From Nematostella vectensis (taxonomy: Eukaryota; Cnidaria; Anthozoa; Actiniaria; Edwardsiidae), in NCBI RefSeq assembly GCF_932526225.1, contig NC_064044.1:2857001-2921000 (forward strand): a DNA stretch of 64,000 nucleotides, given 5' to 3'. The position numbers were made by a program, and so were the translations under genes. Under the pieces are notes generated by a model that worked only from the letters and a program-made list of their open reading frames with translations, made no database searches and had not been told where the DNA came from. Shown one piece after another: positions 15,001 through 26,454 of this stretch. The stretch's first letter is position 1, and the number at the start of each line of letters is the position of its first letter.

Positions 15001-18000
15001 ACTACGGTAGTACGGTAGGGGTTTGATAGAAAATGTATTTCTTTTTCTATTCTACTAAAATACTACGGTAGTACGGTAGGGGTTTGATAGAAAATGTATT
15101 TCTTTTCTATTCTACTAAGATACTACGGTAGTACGGTAGGGGTTTGATAGAAAATGTATTTCTTTTCTATTCTACTAAGATACTACGGTAGTACGGTAGG
15201 GGTTTGATAGAAAATGTATTTCTTTTTCTATTCTACTAAGATACTACGGTAGTACGGTAGGGGTTTGATAGAAAATGTATTTCTTTTCTATTCTACTAAT
15301 ATACTACGGTAGTACGGTAGGGGTTTGATAGAAAATGTATTTCTTTTCTATTCTACTAAGATACTACGGTACTACGGTAGGGGTTTGATAGAAAATGTAT
15401 TTCTTTTTCTATTCTACTAAGATACTACGGTAGTACGGTAGGGGTTTGATAGAAAATGTATTTTTTTTCTATTCTACTAAGATACTACGGTAGTACGGTA
15501 GGGGTTTGATAGAAAATGTATTTCTTTTTCTATTCTACTAAGATACTACGGTAGTACGGTAGGGGTTTGATAGAAAATGTATTTCTTTTTCTATTCTACT
15601 AAGATACTACGGTAGTACGGTAGGGGTTTGATAGAAAATGTATTTCTTTTTCTATTCTACTAAGATACTACGGTAGTACGGTAGGGGTTTGATAGAAAAT
15701 GTATTTCTTTTTCTATTCTACTAAGATACTACGGTAGTACGGTAGGGGTTTGATAGAAAATGTATTTCTTTTCTATTCTACTAAGATACTACGGTAGTAC
15801 GGTAGGGGTTTGATAGAAAATGTATTACGGTAGGGGTTTGATAGAAAATGTATTTCTTTTCTATTCTACTAAGATACTACGGTACTACGGTAGGGGTTTG
15901 ATAGAAAATGTATTTTCTTTTCTATTCTACTAAGATACTACGGTACTACGGTAGGGGTTTGATAGAAAATGTATTTCTTTTTCTATTCTACTAAGATACT
16001 ACGGTAGTACGGTAGGGGTTTGATAGAAAATGTATTACGGTAGGGGTTTGATAGAAAATGTATTACGGTAGGGGTTTGATAGAAATTGTATTTCTTTTCT
16101 ATTCTACTAAGATACTACGGTAGTACGGTAGGGGTTTGATAGAAAATGTATTACGGTAGGGGTTTGATAGAAAATGTATTACGGTAGGGGTTTGATAGAA
16201 AATGTATTACGGTAGTGGTTTGATAGAAAATGTATTACGGTAGGGGTTTCATAGAAAATGTATTACGGTAGGGGTTTGATAGAAAATGTATTACGGTAGG
16301 GGTTTGATAGAAAATGTATTTCTTTTCTATTCTACTAAGATACTACGGTAGTACGGTAGGGGTTTGATAGAAAATGTATTTCTTTTCTATTCTACTAAGA
16401 TACTACGGTACTACGGTAGGGGTTTGATAGAAAATGTATTTTCTTTTCTATTCTACTAAGATACTACGGTACTACGGTAGGGGTTTGATGGAAAATGTAT
16501 TTCTTTTCTATTCTACTAAGATACTACGGTACTACGGTAGGGGTTTGATAGAAAATGTATTTCTTTTTCTATTCTACTAAGATACTACGGTAGTACGGTA
16601 GGGGTTTGATAGAAAATGTATTTCTTTTTCTATTCTACTAAGATACTACGGTAGTACGGTAGGGGTTTGATAGAAAATGTATTTCTTTTTCTATTCTACT
16701 AAGATACTACGGTAGTACGGTAGGGGTTTGATAGAAAATGTATTTCTTTTCTATTCTACTAAGATACTACGGTAGTACGGTAAGGGTTTGATAGAAAATG
16801 TATTTCTTTTCTATTCTACTAAGATACTACGGTAGTACGGTAGGGGTTTGATAGAAAATGTATTTCTTTTTCTATTCTACTAAGATACTACGGTAGTACG
16901 GTAGGGGTTTGATAGAAAATGTATTTTCTTTTCTATTCTACTAAGATACTACGGTAGTACGGTAGGGGTTTGATAGAAAATGTATTTTTTTTCTATTCTA
17001 CTAAGATACTACGGTAGTACGGTAGGGGTTTGATAGAAAATGTATTTCTTTTTCTATTCTACTAAGATACTACGGTACTACGGTAGGGGTTTGATAGAAA
17101 ATGTATTTCTTTTTCTATTCTACTAAGATACTACGGTAGTACGGTAGGGGTTTGATGGAAAATGTATTTCTTTTCTATTCTACTAAGATACTACGGTAGT
17201 ACGGTAGGGGTTTGATAGAAAATGTATTTCTTTTCTATTCTACTAAGATACTACGGTACTACGGTAGGGGTTTGATAGAAAATGTATTTCTTTTCTATTC
17301 TACTAAGATACTACGGTAGTACGGTAGGGGTTTGATAGAAAATGTATTTCTTTTTCTATTCTACTAAGATACTACGGTAGTACGGTAGGGGTTTGATAGA
17401 AAATGTATTTCTTTTCTATTCTACTAAGATACTACGGTAGTACGGTAGGGGTTTGATAGAAAATGTATTTCTTTTTCTATTCTACTAAGATACTACGGTA
17501 GTACGGTAGGGGTTTGATAGAAAATGTATTTCTTTTTCTATTCTACTAAGATACTACGGTAGTACGGTAGGGGTTTGATAGAAAATGTATTTCTTTTTCT
17601 ATTCTACTAAGATACTACGGTAGTACGGTAGGGGTTTGATAGAAAATGTATTTCTTTTTCTATTCTACTAAGATACTACGGTAGTACGGTAGGGGTTTGA
17701 TAGAAAATGTATTTCTTTTTCTATTCTACTAAGATACTACGGTAGTACGGTAGGGGTTTGATAGAAAATGTATTTTCTTTTCTATTCTACTAAGATACTA
17801 CGGTAGTACGGTAGGGGTTTGATGGAAAATGTATTTCTTTTTCTATTCTACTAAGATACTACGGTAGTACGGTAGGGGTTTGATAGAAAATGTATTACGG
17901 TAGGGATTTGATAGAAAATGTATTTCTTTTCTATTCTACTAAGATACTACGGTAGTACGGTAGGGGTTTGATAGAAAATGTATTACGGTAGGGATTTGAT

Positions 18001-19213
18001 AGAAAATGTATTTCTTTTCTATTCTACTAAGATACTACGGTAGTACGGTAGGGATTTGATAGAAAATGTATTTCTTTTCTATTCTACTAAGATACTACGG
18101 TAGTACGGTAGGGGTTTGATAGAAAATGTATTTCTTTTTCTATTCTACTAAGATACTACGGTAGTACGGTAGGGATTTGATAGAAAATGTATTTCTTTTC
18201 TATTCTACTAAGATACTACGGTAGTACGGTAGGGGTTTGATAGAAAATGTATTACGGTAGGGGTTTGATAGAAAATGTATTTCTTTTCTATTCTACTAAG
18301 ATACTACGGTACTACGGTAGGGGTTTGATAGAAAATGTATTTTCTTTTCTATTCTACTAAGATACTACGGTACTACGGTAGGGGTTTGATAGAAAATGTA
18401 TTTTCTTTTCTATTCTACTAAGATACTACGGTAGTACGGTAGGGGTTTGATAGAAAAAGTATTTTCTTTTCTATTCTACTAAGATACTACGGTAGTACGG
18501 TAGGGGTTTGATAGAAAATGTATTTTTTTTCTATTCTACTAAGATACTACGGTAGTACGGTAGGGGTTTGATAGAAAATGTATTTCTTTTTCTATTCTAC
18601 TAAGATACTACGGTAGTACGGTAGGGGTTTGATGGAAAATGTATTTCTTTTCTATTCTACTAAGATACTACGGTAGTACGGTAGGGGTTTGATAGAAAAT
18701 GTATTTCTTTTCTATTCTACTAAGATACTACGGTACTACGGTAGGGGTTTGATAGAAAATGTATTTTCTTTTCTATTCTACTAAGATACTACGGTAGTAC
18801 GGTAGGGGTTTGATAGAAAATGTATTTTTTTTCTATTCTACTAAGATACTACGGTAGTACGGTAGGGGTTTGATAGAAAATGTATTTCTTTTTCTATTCT
18901 ACTAAGATACTACGGTAGTACGGTAGGGGTTTGATGGAAAATGTATTTCTTTTTCTATTCTACTAAGATACTACGGTAGTACGGTAGGGGTTTGATAGAA
19001 AATGTATTACGGTAGGGGTTTGATAGAAAATGTATTTCTTTTCTATTCTACTAAGATACTACGGTACTACGGTAGGGGTTTGATAGAAAATGTAATTTCT
19101 TTTCTATTCTACTAAGATACTACGGTACTACGGTAGGGGTTTGATAGAAAATGTATTTCTTTTTCTATTCTACTAAGATACTACGGTAGTACGGTAGGGG
19201 TTTGATGGAAAAT
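1..19213. repeat. 19-kb satellite array, ~60-bp monomer, nested higher-order repeat
   Basis: A head-to-tail array fills the first 19.2 kb and probably continues leftward. The monomer is 59-62 bp and varies mainly in the length of a T/C tract. Its core contains TACGGTAGGGGTTTGATAG preceded by CTATTCTACTAAGATACTAC. Common variants are CGGTAGTACGG versus CGGTACTACGG, GATAGAAAATG versus GATGGAAAATG, and 28-bp half-units starting GTAGTACGG or TATTACGG. Roughly 300 monomers are present. Rare marker variants recur at fixed spacing, which shows higher-order periods of about 1,839 bp (1,719 in the first copy) and 5,955-5,983 bp. No open frame of 60 or more codons exists anywhere in it. It could be pericentromeric, subtelomeric or an interstitial satellite; the sequence alone does not decide. 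Confidence 0.98.
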
Positions 19214-19230
19214 CCCTTTTTGTTTCGTCT

Positions 19231-19276
19231 CTTCTACGATTAAAATACTACGATAGGGGCTAGATTGAAATTATAT
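19231..19276. repeat. Decayed satellite monomer at the array edge
   Basis: Just beyond the last clean monomer, the stretch with TACTACGATAGGGGCTAGA reads as a highly diverged copy of the satellite core. A second decayed piece lies at 19425-19452 (GATACTACGCTACTACGG). Degenerate edge monomers are typical of satellites homogenised in the middle and left to mutate at the borders. This marks the true array boundary rather than an assembly break. Confidence 0.6.
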
Positions 19277-20070
19277 TACAACATATGGCGCGATTGTTCG
19301 GTAAAAAAAACAGTATTTGATGTAGTATTAGATTAGGCAGCAACGAGGTTGTGAATTGTTGCAGAGAGCCTTTCTCATGCACTCCTACCGATTTGAGTTG
19401 CTGCAGAAAGTTTGACTTTTGACGCTCTACATACGATACTACGCTACTACGGCTTTAGTTAAAAAACTTTGGTCATATTATCGGGCCCCTTATATGAGAG
19501 TCGTAGAGCAACTAAGCCTACGACTCCGCCACGATGCTCGACTGTGAAAGTCGTGTGTAATCAGACCCGTACCCCGGATTTTTCTTGAGGGGGGGTGCGA
19601 AATCCAGAAAAGTGGACCTATATTTTCTGAGTTGGGGGGGGGGGGGGGAGTGAGTGAGTTTTCTGATAAAAATCCGACCATCCCCGGAAGAACAAAAAGG
19701 GATTTTTTTGCCTTTGCAGTATCTCAACGGGACGTTTATTGTCGGATATGGATTTAAATACAAGTCTGACTTATGACATACCAGAGTTATCTAGCTTATG
19801 CTTTATAGTTTTGTCTACAAATAGAACGTCTATTGAGAACCGAAAGTGGAATTTCGGCCGTAGTAGAGGGGTGCGTTCGCACCCCCTGCACCCTCCTGGG
19901 TACGGGCCTGGTAATTCAGGGCTAGACATGTCGTAAGCAGGTCGCATACGACTAACTCGTGCAGTCTAAATCAGCCTTTAGAATGTAAGAATAAAATAGT
20001 ACAAAGCTGAAGCGCCCAAAACGCAGAGCTTGTTACAATTAGAGTAATGAGGTGAGCTCCAGTCTCTTAC
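19277..20070. other. Non-coding flank between satellite and EGF gene
   Basis: No exon is supported here. It holds a 15-base G run (19634-19648) and a perfect 8-bp hairpin, GGGGTGCG-TT-CGCACCCC, at about 19867-19884. G-rich patches like these recur elsewhere in the window inside short interspersed elements. I looked on the minus strand for a terminal exon of the EGF gene and found none. Confidence 0.5.
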
Positions 20071-22932
20071 CAATCGATTGGCGTCGAAGGTTGAGTTCAA
20101 ACAGACTGTTAAAAGAAACAAATAATAAACAAGTCAGTAACAGTACTATTTAGAATTTGCAGCACATAAAAATTCATATTGCAAATAATCTCTAGCAAGA
20201 CCGAAGTTGGTAAGTCAAGGTGGAAAGTCAAATTGGTAAGTCAAGTTGGTAAGTCAAGGTGGTAAGTCAAGGTGGTAAGTCAAGGTGGTAAGTCAAGGTG
20301 GTAAGTCAAGGTGGTAAGTCAAGGTGGTAAGTCAAGGTGGTAAGTCAAGGTGGTAAGTCAAGGTGGTAAGTCAAGGTGGTAAGTCAAGTTGGTAAGTCAA
20401 GTTGGTAAGTCAAGGTGGTAAGTCAAGGTGGTAAGTCAAGGTGGTAAGTCAAGGTGGTAAGTCAAGGTGGTAAGTCAAGGAGGTAAGTCAAGGTGGTAAG
20501 TCAAGGTGGTAAGTCAAGGTGGTAAGTCAAGGAGGTAAGTCAAGGTGGTAAGTCAAGGTGGTAAGTCAAGGTGGTAAGTCAAGTTGGTAAGTCAAGGTGG
20601 TAAGTCAAGGTGGTAAGTCAAGTTGGTAAGTCAAGGTGGTAAGTCAAGTTGGTAAGTCAAGTTGGTAAGTCAAGGTGGTAAGTCAAGTTGGTAAGTCAAG
20701 GTGGTAAGTCAAGGTGGTAAGTCAAGTTGGTAAGTCAAGGTGGTAAGTCAAGGTGGTAAGTCAAGGTGGTAAGTCAAGGTGGTAAGTCAAGGTGGTAAGT
20801 CAAGTTGGTAAGTCAAGGTGGTAAGTCAAGTTGGTAAGTCAAGGTGGTAAGTCAAGGTGGTAAGTCAAGGTGGTAAGTCAAGTTGGTAAGTCAAGGTGGT
20901 AAGTCAAGGTGGTAAGTCAAGTTGGTAAGTCAAGGTGGTAAGTCAAGGTGGTAAGTCAAGGTGGTAAGTCAAGTTGGTAAGTCAAGGTGGTAAGTCAAGG
21001 TGGTAAGTCAAGGTGGTAAGTCAAGTTGGTAAGTCAAGGTGGTAAGTCAAGTTGGTAAGTCAAGGTGGTAAGTCAAGGTGGTAAGTCAAGGTGGTAAGTC
21101 AAGCTGGTAAGTCAAGTTGGTAAGTCAAGGTGGTAAGTCAAGGTGGTAAGTCAAGTTGGTAAGTCAAGGTGGTAAGTCAAGGTGGTAAGTCAAGTTGGTA
21201 AGTCAAGGTGGTAAGTCAAGTTGGTAAGTCAAGGTGGTAAGTCAAGTTGGTAAGTCAAGGTGGTAAGTCAAGTTGGTAAGTCAAGGTGGTAAGTCAAGGT
21301 GGTAAGACTATCTTTTGTAATAAAGGCTCATTAGCATAACACCTTTAATTCGATGGACAAAATAATGCAGAATTCACGAGAAGAGCTATTTAGATAAAGA
21401 TGTGAGCTGAGATTAAATATTGTTGCTTTAAATAACTACAACTACCCGCTATGCATAAACATATGCGCGCCTTTGCCATGTGCAATCATTTAATTAACTT
21501 CTCACTCACCGTCGTCATCGATATTTAGGAATTGGATGTGTAGACAGCACCCGCAATTCCCGTTATGGCACTCACAACCTGTGCTCCTCTTTGCCAGCTC
21601 GCCTAAGTGAATACATGGGACGATTGAATGGTTACTACGATAATATAAACTAATAAATGTTACGTTAACATTTATAAGTAAAGCCCTTCAAAATGGTACA
21701 TGCCCTGAGTGGTGAGAATTGGGATTATGAAAGTTTTTATTTCGCAGGGGCGTAGCAGGGGGTGGGGCACTGGGGGCACGCGTGTCCCTCCTCCAAAAAT
21801 TGTTAAAAAATTATAAGGAAATGCCCAAACATTTTATTAATGTTACTGTATTGTGCCTGCTACGGCACTGGTTCGTTGTGAAGCGATCGTTGAAGCGATA
21901 GTTCTCAAAACACATTTGAAGTCGCAGTGAGCCCTTATCAATTGATCATGCTGTTTGAAGATAACAACAACAACAGCTAACAGCTACGCCCTTTTAAAAG
22001 CCTTCTATCATCGGTTACCATCGCAGTATTGACCCTTGTGTTATATGACAACAATTGATAACAAACACAAGCAACAGTCTAAAGGAAAAAACAACATAAC
22101 ATAGTATTTTTGCTAATATCATATCAAATATTTATACACTCACCATTATTGTAATACTAGTGTGTTTTTGCTAACAACATAGCAAATATTGATATACTCA
22201 CCATTTTTGTAATAGTAGTGTGTTTTTGCTCGATACTTTTTCGCCAGCTTTACAATCTTAGCATTTGGGAAAGTTCGTGCCCATGGATTTCCTAGAATAT
22301 AAGAAATTGCTAGATATAAACAGAATATCGATAGACTAGCGACTTTACCAGTTGCATCTATACCCTTAATACCCTATCTACAGCAAAATAAATAACAAAT
22401 CGATGAAATGACATATAAGATAGAAAATATGCCACTGCTATTTTGATGCACACAGAAGCTAGTGTTAAGAGCTGGGAAAAATTTTAGGCACTTTTTTCAT
22501 ACCATAAAAAATCTTGAGTGGCGCATAAAAATTATAAACCTAAAAATAATCATTTATAGCTAAATTAATCACAGTAACAAAAAAGCTGCAAAAGACATAT
22601 AAAAATGTTCTTATAAAAAAACCATTACTCCTACCATTCGTCATTGATTTTTCACAGTTCAAACCCTCAAATCCTTTTGGACAAATACACCTGAATGTCT
22701 CATTCATCGTGCCGTGCTTGCATTTTCCACCATTCAAACATGGATTCGGAAAGCAGGGATCATCTACGTAATCTGAAAAAAAAAATCACGCACTTAATGC
22801 ATATTAGTTCCTTTTTTTACTTTGTAATTCTGATTCTAGTTCTAGGCCAAAAACAGTTTGGATAAAGCTTCGCCCCAGACACCGTCGTCTTCCTTATCAA
22901 AGAAACCACATCATCGTTATCATTATAAACAC

Positions 22933-22982
<50 letters not shown>

Positions 22983-25900
22983 CCATAGTTATCACCATTG
23001 GTTGTCACAATAACGTTTCATATTTTAACACTTTGCATTTCCTTCCTATTTTCCCCTCTTATTCGTCCCTGACCTCTCGTTGTATTTCCCTTTTCCCCGA
23101 GACATGGAATCACTTACACTCGCAGTTGTCCCCTTTCCATTCAGGCAAGCAGTCGCATTCATACGGATCTTCTTCGTCACCAGTCTCTTTACAGGTGCCT
23201 TGATTCTTGCATGGGTTAGGCTCACAGACCCCTTGTCGCGTGACTTTCTCATTCGAAGCAGGTGGTAAGCCATCTAAAGAAATATTGACAAACAAGAGAG
23301 ATGCGCCTATCCTATTTCATACTGGGAATCTATCTGAAACATATTGACAAATGCAAAGAAATAGAATTCGAGAAACATGACGAGTAGATTGACGAGTATA
23401 GAAGAACGAGTATAATGGATAGTAGAATGACACGTGTAATAACGGTAGAATGACGAGTAGAATGATCGGAATAATGACGAGTACAATGACTAGTAGAATG
23501 ACGAGTAAAATGAACTGTATAATGACAAATAAAGACAAATAAAGTAAAATATGACGAGTAAAGTGACAAGTGTAATGACAAGTGTAATGACGAGTAGAAT
23601 GGCTACTAGAATGACGGTATAATGGCTAGAGTATAATGGCTTGTATAATGACGAGTATAATGACAAGTGAAATGACGAGTATAATGGCTAGTAAAATGTC
23701 TATATCATGACGAGTTATATCATTTATATCATGCTAAAATTGAAATGGTTGCTTTAGTGTAATAAGTTGAAGGATTTATTCTGCGACTTGATTGACGTCC
23801 AACAAAAATGATTTGAAAGTGAGTTTTTTGTCTCGACTTTCGCGTGTGACTAAGAACGAGAATAACGAGTATTATTATAACTTTGGCGAGCATTGTGGCG
23901 TATTATACGGGCTCTAATGAACGTTTTGGCGGGCTCTAATATATTTAAGCCCGCTGCTCTAAGCCAATGAGAGGGCTAGGAAATTGCAGCGAGTCAATCA
24001 GAAGGAAGCAGGAATTCCCGAAATTCATTCAAACCGCTCGTCGCATCGCTTGCCGTTTTTGGTTGTGTTTTGACATCTACCAAAAAACAAACAAGGAAAA
24101 CATGGCTAAACACGACTCACAATCTTCTTACCTGGATGAGGAGGAGCTTAAAAAAAAATGGAAGAAGATTCTGTTCCCAAAAATACTAAAAAAACAAACA
24201 TCCTGGGCGACAAAAAAGTTCACCGAGTGGTGCACGAAGCGAACTATTGAATGTGATTTTCACAGCATCAGCTCCGCGGATCATGGAGGCATTTTACGCC
24301 GTTTCTATGCTGAAGTCGAAACAAAAGACAAGAAGGACCTCTCGCCGAGTGCCTTTTGTTTCTAGTGAAACAATAGAGATGGAAAACAGTAATGATTGCA
24401 AACAAGGCAGTTTTTCTAGGGCAGGCGGGGAAGTGAATGTAATTTTTTTTCATCCTCGACCGAATTATACTTCTGCAAAGGCTGTCATGCCAAATTGTCA
24501 CTTTTCCAATTGCAGAATAAATTTTAATTCCTACAAGTGACATCCCATGAAACTTTCTATATTTTGAAACAGTTGTTTCGCATATCAATATTTGGGTGAC
24601 CTTAAAACCCGCTCGGTCAATCTCTTGGAGGCCTGGGTCTAAGAAGTTTATAGGATTAGTAAGAAAAAGATTTGACCAAGCGATAAAGTTTTTTTGACAC
24701 ATTTTTGCCTCGAGTCTCAAATTGAAAGGAATCAGCATTTTTCACCATGTTTTCTGGAGATCAGGGAGCGGGAAAACTTAAGCTCTTCTAAATATGGGCA
24801 TCAATGCCCATATAAGGCAATACATACGAAGGACACTATCCGTGGGGAATATGTTTGATATGTTTACAAAAAGAACCTTAAACACGTGCAAAGTGAATTG
24901 AAGCTGTATTTAAGTTATTAATTGTTATAACAACTTTCAATGAATAAATATCACGCGAGTCATCCGCGTTTTCCGATATTATTTTTGTTTTTGTTTTTGC
25001 GCTTAATGCTCGCCAAAGTTATAATAATAGTAATGTAGTTGATGTTCTTGGGCGTAAATGTGTTTTGGGCCCTTCTCAGCGCTCATTTTAGCCCTCGCTG
25101 CGTTTGGGCTAAAATGAGCTCGAGTCGGGCCCAAAACATATTTACGCCCGCGAACATCAACTATATTGTTATATTATAAAGAGTAACAATAAGAGACTAC
25201 TTAATTTCGCAGATTTCGCTGCTTTAATATATATTCCATTTAGCGAAAAAGCTAGCTCATACCTTGACATATTTTTCCGTTATATCCTTTGGGGCACTCG
25301 CATCTATAGATGTCGTATTCTCCATCCGGGACCTTCAGACAGCGTCCTTCGTTGAGGCAAGGGTTTGGGACACAAGGATCGGGAGTGCGGTCTGGGAACG
25401 AAAAAAAGTATATCGCTTTTAAAGTACAAATTCTAAACGCTTCACATTTAAAATTCTAAAGCCCATCCTGGACACAGTTATTTTAGTAACTCAAATTTGT
25501 TCAACAAGTCAAATTCAGGGCCGATAAACAGAAAGATACTACTATTATTATTATTGTTATTGTCATTGTCATTGTCATTGTCATTGTCATTGTCATTGTC
25601 ATTGTCATTGTCATTGTCATTGTCATTGTCATTGTCATTGTCATTGTCATTGTCATTGTCATTGTCATTGTCATTGTCATTGTCATTGTCATTGTCATTG
25701 TCATTGTCATTGTCATTGTCATTGTCATTGTCATTGTCATTGTCATTGTCATTGTCATTGTCATTGTCATTGTCATTGTCATTGTCATTGTCATTGTCAT
25801 TGTCATTGTCATTGTCATTGTCATTGTCATTGTCATTGTCATTGTCATTGTCATTGTCATTGTCATTGTCATTGTCATTGTCATTGTCATTGTCATTGTC

Positions 25901-26370
25901 ATTGTCATTGTCATTGTCATTGTCATTGTCATTGTCATTGTCATTGTCATTGTCATTGTCATTGCCATTGCCATTGCCATTGCCATTGCTATTGCTATTG
26001 CTATTGCTATTGCTATTGCTATTGCTATTGCTATTGCTATTGCTATTGCTATTGCTATTGCTATTGCTATTGCTATTGCTATTGCTATTGCTATTGCTAT
26101 TGCTATTGCTATTGCTATTGCTATTGCTATTGTTATTGTTATTGTTATTGTTATTGTTATTGTTATTGTTATTGTTATTGTTATTGTTATTGTTATTGTT
26201 ATTGTTATTGTTATTGTTATTGTTATTGTTATTGTATTTGTTATTATTATTATTATTGTTATTATTGCTATTGTTATTGCTATTGCTTTTGCTATTGCTA
26301 TTGCTATTGCTATTGCTATTGCTATTGCTATTGCTATTGCTATTGCTATTGCTATTGCTATTGCTATTGC

Positions 26371-26454
<84 letters not shown>

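Noticed and set aside
1-19213. Telomeric repeat or CRISPR array
   Set aside because: GTAGGGG is not TTAGGG, and the repeats have no unique spacers; the structure is a satellite.
24268-24738. 156-codon minus-strand ORF in the inverted-repeat element
   Set aside because: It is antisense to the Crypton-like ORF and non-coding DNA, with no recognisable motif.
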